From JANMAT01 sp031359995 (GTDB lineage Bacteria > Actinomycetota > Acidimicrobiia > Acidimicrobiales > Ilumatobacteraceae): 25,781 bases of DNA. How positions within the stretch are numbered: position 1 is the first letter of the stretch; each line of letters opens with the position of its first letter. Of the stretch, positions 6,315 through 14,308 are shown piece after piece. Location of the stretch: contig JANMAT010000126.1 of assembly GCA_031359995.1 (NCBI GenBank), positions 1-25,781 on the forward strand, given 5' to 3'. The position numbers and the translations under genes were made by a program. The notes under the pieces were generated by a model, which worked only from the letters and a program-made list of their open reading frames with translations, was not told the DNA's origin and ran no database searches.

Positions 6315-8201
6315 ATGGCCCGAACGAGCGCCGGACCCGGCACGTGGCGGCGCATCGTGCCGCTGTTCGCACCGCATCGGCGCACCGTCGCCCTCACCAT
6401 GGTGCTGGTGCTGGCCGGTGCCGCGGTGGGCGTCGTGAACCCGCTGCTCATCAAGCGCGTGTTCGACACCGGCCTGTTCGCGCCGGGCGGCCCACGGCTC
6501 GGCCGGGTGTGGTTCCTCGCCATGTTGATGGTGGGCTTCGCCGTGACCGGCGCGCTCCTGGGCCTGGCCCAGACGTGGCTCACCAACGTCGTCGGCCAGC
6601 AGGTGCTGCGCCAGCTGCGGGTGAAGCTGTTCGACCATCTGCAGCGGCTGCCCCTGGCCTTCTTCACCGGCACCCGCACCGGCGAGATCCAGAGCCGGCT
6701 CACCAACGACGTCGGCGGCGTGCAGGGCGTGCTGACCTCGACCCTCAGCTCCGTCCTGTACAACGTCGTCACCTTCCTCTCGGCGCTGGTCGCCATGGTG
6801 GCGCTGTCGTGGCAGCTCACCGCCATCGCCGTGGTGACGGTGCCGTTCTTCTTCGCGCTCAGCCGGTGGGTCGGTGAACGCCGGCGCAAGGTCACCGCCC
6901 GCACGCAGGAGCGCATGGCCGAGCTGACCGTGGTGACCGAAGAGGCGCTGTCGGTCTCGGGCGTGCTGCTGTCGAAGGTGTACCACCGTCACCGCGACCA
7001 GCGACTGCGCTTCGACGAGGACAACCGGCTGATGGCCGACCTGCAGGTGCGCCAGCAGGTCATCTCCAACGCGTTCTTCTACGGCATCCAGGTGTTCCTC
7101 GGCGCCTCGCCCGCCATGATCTACCTGGTCGCCGCCTACCTGATGCGCGACAGCGGCAACGTCACCGCCGGCACCATCGTGGCCTTCACCACGCTGCAGA
7201 CGCGGCTCTACTTTCCCATCAGCCAACTGCTCCAGGTGGCCGTCGAGCTACGATCGTCGCTGGCGTACTTCGACCGCATCTTCGAGTACCTCGACATCGA
7301 GCCGAGCATCGTGGATGCGCCCGGCGCCCAGCACCCGACCAAGGCCGCCATCGCCGGACGCGTCGAGCTGCGCGACGTGCGCTTCCGCTACGAGCCCGAG
7401 GGCGGGCACTGGAACCTGGACGGCATCTCGCTCACGGTCGCCCCCGGCCAGCTCGCCGCCCTCGTGGGCCCCTCGGGCGCAGGCAAGACCACCATCGGGT
7501 ACCTCGTGGCCCGGCTCTACGACCCTGAGTCCGGCGCGGTGCTGCTCGACGGCATCGACCTGCGCGACCTGGCCCACAGTGCGATCAGCGAGTCGGTGGG
7601 GTTCGTGACGCAGGAGAGCTACCTGTTCCACGCCACGATCGCCGAGAACCTGCGCTACGCCCGGCCCGACGCCACCGACGCCGAGCTCGAGGCGGCGTGC
7701 CGCATGGCCGCCATCCACGAGCGCATCAGCGAGTTCCCCGACGCCTACACCACCGTGGTCGGCGAGCGCGGCTACCGGCTGTCGGGCGGCGAGAAGCAGC
7801 GACTCGCCATCGCCCGCGCCATCCTGCACGACCCCCGGGTGCTCATCCTCGACGAAGCGACCTCGGCCCTCGACACCACCAGCGAACGGCTCGTGCAGGA
7901 AGCGCTCACACGGCTCATGGCCGGGCGCACGACCATCGCCATCGCCCACCGACTCTCCACCATCCAGGCCGCTGACGTCATCTACGGGATCGACGGCGGC
8001 AAGGTCGTGGAAGCCGGCACGCACGACGAGTTGCTCGCCGCCGGCGGCCTGTACGCGACCCTGTACCGCGAGCAGTTCGGTGGTGGCCTCGTCGAGTGCC
8101 GCACCGCCGAGGGCATCCGGCTCGTCAACGGCGCCGTGCTCCCACTGCACGAGCAGCCGGCCGCGGCGGCGGGCGTCAGCCCTCCGGCATCGAGAACGTG
8201 A
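6315..8201 (+). CDS. ABC exporter, fused membrane and ATPase domains (MsbA/MDR-like)
   Basis: 628 residues in the usual half-transporter order. The membrane domain covers about residues 1-320, with several hydrophobic segments, for example around LTMVLVLAGAAVGVV and VVTFLSALVAMVAL. The ATPase domain covers about 345-590: Walker A GPSGAGKTT from 385, Q-loop VTQES, signature LSGGEKQR from 489, Walker B VLILDEATSALD from 509, and H-loop IAHRLSTI. It should work as a homodimer in the inner membrane; lipid, drug or peptide cargo cannot be told from sequence. A tail of about 35 residues after the ATPase domain (ending SPPASRT) is unusual and low in complexity. The last 26 bp overlap the convergent PNPOx-like gene. 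Confidence 0.94.
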   Translation: MARTSAGPGTWRRIVPLFAPHRRTVALTMVLVLAGAAVGVVNPLLIKRVFDTGLFAPGGPRLGRVWFLAMLMVGFAVTGALLGLAQTWLTNVVGQQVLRQLRVKLFDHLQRLPLAFFTGTRTGEIQSRLTNDVGGVQGVLTSTLSSVLYNVVTFLSALVAMVALSWQLTAIAVVTVPFFFALSRWVGERRRKVTARTQERMAELTVVTEEALSVSGVLLSKVYHRHRDQRLRFDEDNRLMADLQVRQQVISNAFFYGIQVFLGASPAMIYLVAAYLMRDSGNVTAGTIVAFTTLQTRLYFPISQLLQVAVELRSSLAYFDRIFEYLDIEPSIVDAPGAQHPTKAAIAGRVELRDVRFRYEPEGGHWNLDGISLTVAPGQLAALVGPSGAGKTTIGYLVARLYDPESGAVLLDGIDLRDLAHSAISESVGFVTQESYLFHATIAENLRYARPDATDAELEAACRMAAIHERISEFPDAYTTVVGERGYRLSGGEKQRLAIARAILHDPRVLILDEATSALDTTSERLVQEALTRLMAGRTTIAIAHRLSTIQAADVIYGIDGGKVVEAGTHDELLAAGGLYATLYREQFGGGLVECRTAEGIRLVNGAVLPLHEQPAAAAGVSPPASRT

Positions 8202-8685
8202 ACATGCGGTCGGCGTCGATGCGGGCGTAGGCGACGCCGGCATCGAGGAAGCTCTCCCACTCGGCGCCGTAGCGCGGGATGTAGTAGCCGAGCAGCGTCC
8301 GCCGGAAGTCGGCGAACTCGGCGGCGTGCACGTCGATCGGCACGGCGCGGCCGTGGACCGTCACCGCCAGGTGCTCACCGGGCAGGTGCGTGGCACTCAC
8401 CGCCGGCCGCGCCGCGAGGTGGGTGAAGCGGGCCGAGGTGGGCGACGAGCCGAACCAGAACGCCCCGCGGTGGAAGAACCCGTCGACCGCACCGGTGACG
8501 GGTCGACCGGACGCGGTCGTGGTGGCCAGTACCAGCAGGCGCATGTCGGTCAGTTCGGCGGTCAGCGCCGCTGCCGTCAGCCTGCGCTCGGGCGTGTGGA
8601 TGGCCAGCAGGTGCTCACCGGCGCCGGCGTAGCTCGCGTCGAGCAAAGCTTGGAGCCGCTCGAGGTCGGACTCGGTCTCGTGCAT
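8176..8685 (-). CDS. Pyridoxamine 5'-phosphate oxidase-family (split-barrel FMN-binding) protein
   Basis: 169 residues from ATG 8685. The order of elements fits the FMN-binding split barrel: helix ERLQALLDASYAGAGEHLLA, strand MRLLVLATTTASGRPVTGAV, strand GAFWFGSSPTSARFTHLAAR, then HLAVTVHGRAVPID. Members include deazaflavin- or heme-binding reductases and true PNPOx, and this one cannot be assigned to a reaction. The longer open frame to 8808 is rejected because it would run into the divergent phosphotransferase gene, and because TAGTGT (8693-8698) sits seven bases before ATG 8685 with no Shine-Dalgarno. It overlaps the ABC exporter 3' end by 26 bp. Confidence 0.8.
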   Translation of the reverse strand: MHETESDLERLQALLDASYAGAGEHLLAIHTPERRLTAAALTAELTDMRLLVLATTTASGRPVTGAVDGFFHRGAFWFGSSPTSARFTHLAARPAVSATHLPGEHLAVTVHGRAVPIDVHAAEFADFRRTLLGYYIPRYGAEWESFLDAGVAYARIDADRMFTFSMPEG

Positions 8686-8692
8686 GGTGTCG

Positions 8693-8731
8693 ACACTACG
8701 GGCCGTCCGCGGGTGGCCCCGGGCGTACCGT
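8693..8731. promoter_or_regulatory. Divergent promoter pair for PNPOx-like and phosphotransferase genes
   Basis: In the 52-bp gap, the minus strand has TAGTGT (8693-8698) seven bases before ATG 8685. The plus strand has TACCGT (8726-8731) six bases before ATG 8738. Neither has a clear -35 or a Shine-Dalgarno. Both predict transcripts starting at the initiation codon. Confidence 0.55.
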
Positions 8732-8737
8732 GGGCGG

Positions 8738-9928
8738 ATGTCCCGCCACGTCACCCTCGTGCTCGTCGACGACGACGGCACGGTGCTGGGCACGGCGCCC
8801 CCGTTCACGACGACGCTGCCCTACTGGCAGGAGATGAGCGACCTCGTGCCGGCCGCACGTGCCCTTCTCGGCACGGACGTCGCCGTGCTGCGCCTGTTGC
8901 GAGCCGAGCGGCCCCGCCCACCCGGCGGCGCGGTCACCTACCTCGCCCAGGTCGATGCACCGGTCGCGGCGCGGCTCGGTCCGGTCGACGCCGGGTTGGC
9001 GGCGAGGGCGACGTCCGATGACCCCCACCGCGCCCCGTACGCCATGGTCGGCGGTCCGGCGGCGAGCATGGCGTGGTGCCGTGACGCGCTCGGCGGTGGC
9101 GCGGCGCTCACGGTCGCCGCGCAGCGCACGTGGAACCTCTCGGCCCTGTGGCGGGTGGACGACGGGACGAAGGCGTGGTGGCTGAAGCAGCTCCCGGTGT
9201 TCCTGCGCGGCGAGATCGGCACGCTGGCGTGGTTGGGTGAGGTCGCGCCCGACCTCGCGCCGGTCGTGGTCGCCACCGGCGACGACGGACGCCTGCTCAT
9301 GACCGAGGCGCCCGGCACCGACCTCTACGGCACCGACCTGGCGACCCGGGCGCGGATCCTCGCGGCCGCCCACCGCATCCAGCGCGCCGGCGTCGAGGCG
9401 GCCGATCAGCTCGTGGCCCGGGGCGTGCCCGACCGCCGCGGTGCCCATCTGGCTGCGTGGATCCGTACCAGCCTGGACGGCTGGGTCGGCACCGTCGAGC
9501 AGCAGGCGCGGCTCGACGGGCTCGACGACGCCCTCGCCGCGGTCGACGCGTGCGGCATGCCGGCCACGCTCGTGCACGGCGACGCCCATCCCGGCAACGC
9601 CCGCGGGGACGACGAGCACCTGACGTTGCTCGACTGGGGCGAGGCCACCGTGAGCCACCCGGCACGCGACGTGCTCGGCCTGGTGGACGACCTGTCCGCC
9701 GACGAGGCCGACGCCCTCGTCGACGTCTGGGCCGGGTTGTGGCGCGCCGACGTGCCCGGCTGCGATCCGCAGGGTGCCGTCGAGCGACTACGACCGATCG
9801 TCGCCCTGTGCGACGCCGCGCTCTTCGCCTCGTTCGTGGCCCACATCGAAGCGACCGAACGGCCCTACCACGAGCTCGATCCACCCGAGCGGCTGGCCCG
9901 GGCGATGGATCTCGGCGCCCGGCCCTGA
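8738..9928 (+). CDS. APH/choline-kinase-like phosphotransferase
   Basis: 396 residues. The C-terminal two thirds is an aminoglycoside-phosphotransferase/fructosamine-kinase-type fold: RVDDGTKAWWLKQLPVF gives the candidate ATP-binding Lys, LVHGDAHPGN (His280, Asp282) the catalytic loop, and LLDWGEA (Asp299) the metal-binding Asp. The first roughly 120 residues (SRHVTLVLVDDDGTVLG and following) form a separate alpha/beta segment not part of the kinase core; its function is not recognised. The substrate is unknown, and antibiotic resistance should not be assumed, since most actinobacterial members are uncharacterised small-molecule kinases. ATG 8738 has TACCGT six bases upstream. The amidase gene follows 22 bp later with its own promoter-like box. 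Confidence 0.85.
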   Translation: MSRHVTLVLVDDDGTVLGTAPPFTTTLPYWQEMSDLVPAARALLGTDVAVLRLLRAERPRPPGGAVTYLAQVDAPVAARLGPVDAGLAARATSDDPHRAPYAMVGGPAASMAWCRDALGGGAALTVAAQRTWNLSALWRVDDGTKAWWLKQLPVFLRGEIGTLAWLGEVAPDLAPVVVATGDDGRLLMTEAPGTDLYGTDLATRARILAAAHRIQRAGVEAADQLVARGVPDRRGAHLAAWIRTSLDGWVGTVEQQARLDGLDDALAAVDACGMPATLVHGDAHPGNARGDDEHLTLLDWGEATVSHPARDVLGLVDDLSADEADALVDVWAGLWRADVPGCDPQGAVERLRPIVALCDAALFASFVAHIEATERPYHELDPPERLARAMDLGARP

Positions 9929-9938
9929 GCAACCGGCT

Positions 9939-9944
9939 TACCAT
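9939..9944 (+). promoter_or_regulatory. Candidate leaderless -10 box of the amidase gene
   Basis: TACCAT lies in the 22-bp gap after the phosphotransferase stop and ends exactly six bases before ATG 9951, with no Shine-Dalgarno. It would allow the amidase to be transcribed independently of the upstream gene. Confidence 0.55.
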
Positions 9945-9950
9945 CGGGCG

Positions 9951-11423
9951 ATGAGCACGCCCGCGCCGCACGAGCTGTCCCTCACCGAGCTGCGTGGTCT
10001 CATCCGCCGCCGGGAGCTGTCGTCGCGCGAGCTGCTCGACCACTACGTCGCCCGCATCGAGGCGCGGAACCCGCCGGTGAACGCCGTGGTCACGATCGAC
10101 CTGGAGCGGGCCCACGCCGCCGCCGCAGCAGCCGACGAGGCGACCGCCGCCGGCCGGTCGCACGGTGTGCTCCACGGCATCCCGGTGACCATCAAAGACG
10201 CGCTGGCCGTGGCCGGCATGCGATCCACCGGTGGCGCCACCGAGCTCCGCGACCACGTGGCCTCCGAGGACGCCGACGTGGTGGCCGCGGTGCGGGCCGA
10301 GGGAGCGATCCCGTTCGCCAAGACGAACGTGCCCCGCTGGTCGGGCGACGTGCAGACCTACAACGACATCTTCGGCACCACCAACAACCCGTGGGACACG
10401 AGCCGAGCTCCGGGCGGCTCGTCCGGTGGTGCCGCGGCGGCGGTGGCCCTCGGCTTCACCGCGTTCGAGATCGGCACCGACATCGGTGGGTCGGTGCGCA
10501 TCCCCTCGGCGTGGTGCGGGGTGGCCGGCCACAAGCCGAGCTTCGGCCTCGTGCCCTCCGGCGGCTACATCGACCGCATCCGCTACGGCACCACCGAGCC
10601 CGACATCAACGTGCACGGGCCCATCGCCCGGTCGGTGGCCGACCTCGAGCTGCTCATGGGCATCCTGGCCCGGCCCCGACCCGACCGCGCCGTGGCCGTG
10701 CACCACGCGCTGCCCCGGCCGCGTCACGAGCGCATCGACGGCCACCGCGTGGCGCTGTGGTCACACAGCGACGCCTGCCCGCCCTCGCTCGACACGATCG
10801 CCGCCGTAGAGCGGGCCGGCGACGTGTTGGCCTCGCTGGGGGCCCGTGTCGACCGGGCCGCCCGCCCCGCCATCGATGCCGACGCTGCGGTGCAGCTCGG
10901 TGTGCTGCTGGTGTCGAGCGCGACCACGCCGGCGCTGAGCGACGCCGACGTGGCCCGTTTCCGCGCCACGGTCACCGACCCGGCCACGTCCGACGATGCC
11001 CGTCGGGCCCTCGCGTCGTACACCCTGGCCCATCACGACTGGCTGGCCGCCGACGTGGAGCGCACCCGCATGCGCGCCGAGTGGCACCGCTTCTTCGGCG
11101 ACGTCGACGTGCTGGTGTGCCCGGTGATCGCCACGCCGCCCATCCCCCACGATCAGCAGGGCGGGCTCCGCAACCGCACGATCACCATCGACGGAGCGGG
11201 TCGCCCCTACCTGGACCTGCTGTGGTGGACCGTCCTCATCGGCATGGCGTACCTGCCGGCCACCGTGGTGCCGGTGGGCACTACGGCCGACGGTCTCCCC
11301 CTCGCGGTTCAGGTGGTGGGGCCGTTCATGGAGGACCGCACCTGCCTGGCCGTGGCCCGCGCCCTGCGCGACGCCCTCGGCCCGATGACGTTCCCGGACA
11401 CGGCGAGGAACCCGGCGAACTGA
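9951..11423 (+). CDS. Amidase signature-family hydrolase
   Basis: 490 residues, standard for the family (fatty acid amide hydrolase, GatA, 6-aminohexanoate-cyclic-dimer hydrolase and similar). The Ser-cisSer-Lys triad is complete: Lys82 in GIPVTIKDAL, cis-Ser157 in APGGSSGGAAA and nucleophile Ser181 in GTDIGGSVRIP. The 75- and 24-residue spacings equal those of known members. The C-terminal YLPATVVPVGTTADGLPLAV block is also typical. It hydrolyses an amide to acid plus amine or ammonia; substrate unknown. A GatA role is unlikely because no gatB or gatC is near. An upstream extension of the open frame to 9774 is ignored because it overlaps the phosphotransferase coding region. Confidence 0.93.
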   Translation: MSTPAPHELSLTELRGLIRRRELSSRELLDHYVARIEARNPPVNAVVTIDLERAHAAAAAADEATAAGRSHGVLHGIPVTIKDALAVAGMRSTGGATELRDHVASEDADVVAAVRAEGAIPFAKTNVPRWSGDVQTYNDIFGTTNNPWDTSRAPGGSSGGAAAAVALGFTAFEIGTDIGGSVRIPSAWCGVAGHKPSFGLVPSGGYIDRIRYGTTEPDINVHGPIARSVADLELLMGILARPRPDRAVAVHHALPRPRHERIDGHRVALWSHSDACPPSLDTIAAVERAGDVLASLGARVDRAARPAIDADAAVQLGVLLVSSATTPALSDADVARFRATVTDPATSDDARRALASYTLAHHDWLAADVERTRMRAEWHRFFGDVDVLVCPVIATPPIPHDQQGGLRNRTITIDGAGRPYLDLLWWTVLIGMAYLPATVVPVGTTADGLPLAVQVVGPFMEDRTCLAVARALRDALGPMTFPDTARNPAN

Positions 11424-11474
11424 TGTCGAGAACCGTCGCCCGGCTCCGACAACCGGGTACCCGGCGCACGACGG

Positions 11475-11720
11475 CGCCGCACCGACCAGCGGCTCGGCGA
11501 CCACCACCGCCTGCACTCGGTGCGGGCCCACCTGCTCGAGCGAACCGGGCGCACCGACGAGGCCATCGCCCACTTCGTCGCCGCCGCCTCGCGCACGGCC
11601 AACCGGCGCGAACAGCAGTTCCTCACCAGCCAGGCCGCCCGCCTCACCGCGTCGCAAGGATCGGCGGACCGACCTGCCGGTCCCGGCCCGGGCCCGCCCC
11701 ACGAATACAAGACGGACTAA
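11475..11720 (+). pseudogene. C-terminal remnant of a sigma-70-like (SigJ/DUF6596-type) factor
   Basis: The frame reads RRTDQRLGDHHRLHSVRAHL, then LERTGRTDEAIAHFVAAASRT, then ANRREQQFLTSQAARL. It closely follows the usual end of long ECF-like sigma factors: a helical L-x-x-YH-x-LH-x-xRA-x-LL, GRxDEA, A-x-x-xNxxERxFL pattern. Sigma regions 2 and 4 are absent. Upstream in this frame there is only unrelated sequence back to the amidase stop, so this is a 5'-deleted gene. A GTG at 11520 could start a 66-residue peptide, but it has no Shine-Dalgarno. The rest of 11424-11745 holds no other gene. Confidence 0.65.
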
Positions 11721-11745
11721 TACAAAGTCGGCTTAGTATTCAATC
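11704..11745 (+). promoter_or_regulatory. AT-rich promoter region of the ATPase gene
   Basis: A rare AT-rich island. TAGTAT (11734-11739) ends six bases before GTG 11746, predicting a leaderless mRNA. Two similar 15-16-bp direct units (AATACAAGACGGACT at 11704 and AATACAAAGTCGGCTT at 11719) and the outer inverted pair GAATAC (11703-11708)/GTATTC (11736-11741) could be regulator sites. The base composition differs sharply from both neighbouring genes. Confidence 0.55.
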
Positions 11746-13215
11746 GTGCGCCGTCCTGAGGACCTGTTCGATCGTGATCGCGAATGGACGGACCTGACCG
11801 AGTTCAGCGCCCGCGCCGGCGCCGGGGTCCATCTTGCACTTGTCCGCGGCCGGCGACGCCAGGGAAAGTCATTCCTGCTTCGCCGCCTCGCGCGTGCTTC
11901 AGACGGGTTCTACTACCAGGCGGTCGAGGAGGAACGGGCTCAGGCACTGGATGGTCTCGGCCGGGCGCTCGGCGCTCACCTCCGGGTACCCGGAGGACGG
12001 CTGGCCTTCGCCGATTGGCAGGAGGCCATCGATGCGGTTGTGAGCCTGTCCCCGAGCACCGGTCCATCCCTCGTCGTGCTCGACGAGTTTCCCTACCTGC
12101 TCAGCCACTCACCAGAGCTTCCATCCGTCCTCCAACGCGCCATCGACCGCTCGCGAGACAGCGGCCCATCGGTCCGCATCGTGCTCTGTGGCTCTGCATT
12201 GTCGCTCATGGCCGACCTCCTCACAGGTGCCCAGGCCCTTCGGGGCCGAGCAACGCTCGACCTCATGCTGAAGCCGTTCGACTACCGCCGGGCGGCCGAG
12301 TACTGGAAGATCGGCGATCCTCGAGCCGCCTTCACGGTGCACGCCATCCTCGGCGGCACCCCCGGCTACCGGGACCTCCTGCCTGCTGAGCCGCCAGCGC
12401 GGGCGGCGGACGTTGCTCGGTGGCTGGCGGCCGGACCCCTCAACCCGGCGAGTGCCCTCTTCCGGGAGGACGACTACCTCCTGACCGAGGAGCGAACGTT
12501 CACCGACCGCGCCCTGTACCACTCGGTCGTCACCGCCGTGGCCGACGGCCACTCCAGCCAAGGAGCGATCGCTGCTGCGCTCGGCCGCGAGCAACGAGCC
12601 GTGCAGCACCCGCTTCGCGCCCTCGAGGAGGCCGGTTTCATCGTCCGCACCGACGACGCCCTTCGCGCTCGCCGCCCCATCTACGCACTCGCGGACCCGA
12701 TCGTCCGCTTTCATCACGTCGTCACGCGTCGGGACCTTGCCCGCTTCGAGGATCGCCGCACCGCTGAGGCATGGGTCGATGCGCAGCCACGCTTCTCGAC
12801 CCACGTACTCGGCCCCCACTTCGAGGAGTTGGCCCGGACCTTCACCTTCGCGGTGGCGGACGAGCACACCGTCGGTGGCCGACCCGCACGGGTCGCTCCC
12901 GCGGTCGTGAACGATGCCACCCATCGGTCCCAGCACGAGATCGACGTGGTCGCCCTCGGCCGAGATGCAAGGACGGGGACGCAGCGCGTGCTGGCCTTGG
13001 GCGAGGCGAAGCACACGAATGCCAAGCGGACCCTCGAAGACCTCGACCGACTCGACCACATCCGAGCGCTCGTCTCGGTGCGACACCCCGACGGCGCGAC
13101 AGCCCGCCTCCTGCTGTTCGCCGCCAACGGTTTCGATCGTGGCCTGGTCAATGCCGCGGCGCGGCGCGGTGACGTGGAACTGATCGACCTGGCGCGCATG
13201 TATGAAGGGTCCTGA
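11746..13215 (+). CDS. AAA ATPase with C-terminal DUF234/PD-(D/E)XK nuclease-like domain (archaeal-ATPase type)
   Basis: 489 residues. The N-terminal MRRPEDLFDRDREW is the usual opening of the archaeal ATPase_2 family. Walker A GRRRQGKS is at 35-42, Walker B VVLDEF at 110-115, and a sensor-like strand VRIVLCGSA near 143-151. A winged-helix segment (QGAIAAALGREQRAVQHPLR, then ALEEAGFI) follows around 275-300. The C-terminal domain has EIDVVA (from 398) and GEAKH (Glu420, Lys422), the D-x(n)-ExK core of a PD-(D/E)XK nuclease-like fold. The family is scattered among archaea and bacteria and is often linked to mobile or toxin-like behaviour, but its function is unestablished. Codon use looks less GC-biased than in the neighbours, and the gene sits beside a sigma-factor scrap, which suggests horizontal acquisition. 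GTG start, no Shine-Dalgarno. Confidence 0.85.
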   Translation: MRRPEDLFDRDREWTDLTEFSARAGAGVHLALVRGRRRQGKSFLLRRLARASDGFYYQAVEEERAQALDGLGRALGAHLRVPGGRLAFADWQEAIDAVVSLSPSTGPSLVVLDEFPYLLSHSPELPSVLQRAIDRSRDSGPSVRIVLCGSALSLMADLLTGAQALRGRATLDLMLKPFDYRRAAEYWKIGDPRAAFTVHAILGGTPGYRDLLPAEPPARAADVARWLAAGPLNPASALFREDDYLLTEERTFTDRALYHSVVTAVADGHSSQGAIAAALGREQRAVQHPLRALEEAGFIVRTDDALRARRPIYALADPIVRFHHVVTRRDLARFEDRRTAEAWVDAQPRFSTHVLGPHFEELARTFTFAVADEHTVGGRPARVAPAVVNDATHRSQHEIDVVALGRDARTGTQRVLALGEAKHTNAKRTLEDLDRLDHIRALVSVRHPDGATARLLLFAANGFDRGLVNAAARRGDVELIDLARMYEGS

Positions 13216-13267
13216 CCGCGTCGCCAGGAATCCTGTAACGCCACGGCGGTTCGGGAGACGACGCACC

Positions 13268-13522
13268 ATGGACGATCGCGGTGACGACCCGCCCTGCAAC
13301 GCGGTCGTCGAGCTCCTCACCGCCTACCTGGAAGGGGTGCTCAAAGCGCGCGACCGGCAGCTGATCGAGCACCACCTGGACGAGTGCCCGTACTGCGCCG
13401 ACTACCTCGAGCAGATGCGCTTCACCATCCGCGCCGCCGGCCGGCTGCGCCGCGACGACGTGCCCCCAGAGCTCCTGGCGGCGCTGGTGGGCGCGTTCCG
13501 GGCCGAGGGCCGGGCGTGGTGA
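13268..13522 (+). CDS. Small zinc-finger (zf-HC2/ZAS) anti-sigma-like protein
   Basis: 84 residues with no membrane segment. His36-x3-Cys40-x2-Cys43 (HLDECPYC), with upstream Cys10, is the zinc-binding anti-sigma signature of ZAS proteins such as RsrA and ChrR. Zinc or redox control of a sigma factor is the family role. ATG 13268 follows GGGAG at about 13253-13257. The ECF sigma gene starts 135 bp downstream on the same strand, the likely partner. The usual order is sigma first and anti-sigma second; here it is reversed and the genes are not overlapping, which weakens any argument from coupling. Confidence 0.8.
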   Translation: MDDRGDDPPCNAVVELLTAYLEGVLKARDRQLIEHHLDECPYCADYLEQMRFTIRAAGRLRRDDVPPELLAALVGAFRAEGRAW

Positions 13523-13657
13523 CCCCGCTCGTGGCGCCGGTCAAGGGTGAACACCCGCAAAACTGCCGCCGACTCCGATAGTCGTCTGACAAGCCGACGG
13601 TCTACCGTCGTCGCCGTCCACGCGACGCCGAGACCGGAGGGGGTGACGACGACACCG

Positions 13658-14284
13658 ATGTTGGAGCAAGCTCACCCCGACGGGGCCCTCGTGGCGGCGT
13701 TGCACGACGGCGACGAGCGTGCGTTCCGCACGGTCGTCGGGCGCCACCACGCCGCCATGGTCCGGGTCGCGCTGGGCTTCGTACCCTCGCGCGCCGTGGC
13801 CGAAGAGGTCGCCCAGGACACCTGGCTCGCCGTCATCAAGGGCCTACCCTCCTTCGAGGGTCGCTCATCTCTGAAGACGTGGATCTTCACGATCCTGGTG
13901 AACCAGGCCCGCACACGGGGCCGGCGTGAGCACCGCAGCGTGCCGTTCTCGTCGGTCGGCGGCGACGACGGTGACGCCGGCCCCACCGTCGACCCCGACC
14001 GGTTCCTGAGCGACGGCCAGTGGGTCGGTCACTGGTCGCACCCGCCGACCCCCTTCGACACGACCGGCGGCCGGCTGGAAGACGCCGAGACCCGCGCCGT
14101 GGTGGAGCAGGCCGTCGCCGCCCTGCCGGCGAACCAGCAGCGCGTCGTGTGGTTGCGCGACGTCGAGGGCTGGACGGCGGCCGAGGTGTGCGACGCGCTC
14201 GAGCTGACCGAAGCCAACCAGCGCGTGCTGCTGCACCGCGGGCGGGCCAAAGTTCGGGCCGCGCTGGAACGCCACCTCGCCTGA
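13658..14284 (+). CDS. ECF RNA polymerase sigma factor (RpoE/SigE-like)
   Basis: 208 residues. Region 2 spans about 10-90 (LVAALHDGDERAFRTVVGRH, then AEEVAQDTWLAVIKGLPSFE, then SSLKTWIFTILVNQARTRGR). A variable linker follows (about 90-145). Region 4 is at about 148-205 (AVAALPANQQRVVWLRDVEG, then WTAAEVCDALELTEANQRVL). It recruits RNA polymerase to a stress or envelope regulon. ATG 13658 gives a normal-length N-terminus. GTG 13643, two bases after GGAGG (13636-13640), and an open frame back to 13547 are alternatives. The upstream 135-bp gap holds TACCGT (13603-13608), possibly a -10. Probable partner of the ZAS protein at 13268. Confidence 0.9.
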   Translation: MLEQAHPDGALVAALHDGDERAFRTVVGRHHAAMVRVALGFVPSRAVAEEVAQDTWLAVIKGLPSFEGRSSLKTWIFTILVNQARTRGRREHRSVPFSSVGGDDGDAGPTVDPDRFLSDGQWVGHWSHPPTPFDTTGGRLEDAETRAVVEQAVAALPANQQRVVWLRDVEGWTAAEVCDALELTEANQRVLLHRGRAKVRAALERHLA

Positions 14285-14308
14285 CACCGGCGGCGCCCGC
14301 AGTGATGG

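Noticed and set aside
8738..9928. Antibiotic-resistance aminoglycoside kinase
   Set aside because: Only the general HGDxHxxN and DWG motifs are present. Nothing identifies an aminoglycoside specificity, and similar kinases are common in non-resistant actinobacteria.
9951..11423. Glutamyl-tRNA amidotransferase subunit A (GatA)
   Set aside because: The amidase triad alone is shared by the whole family. No gatB or gatC is nearby, and the context is catabolic.
11981..11996. Perfect 16-bp palindrome CTCCGGGTACCCGGAG
   Set aside because: It lies within the coding region of the ATPase gene and can be explained by codons for a GC-rich stretch. A similar CCGGGTACCCGG at 11454-11465 follows the amidase, but no function is indicated.
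13547..13657. N-terminal extension of the first ECF sigma factor to 13547
   Set aside because: The extra residues are low in conservation, lie in promoter-like DNA, and the normal sigma N-terminus begins at about 13658.
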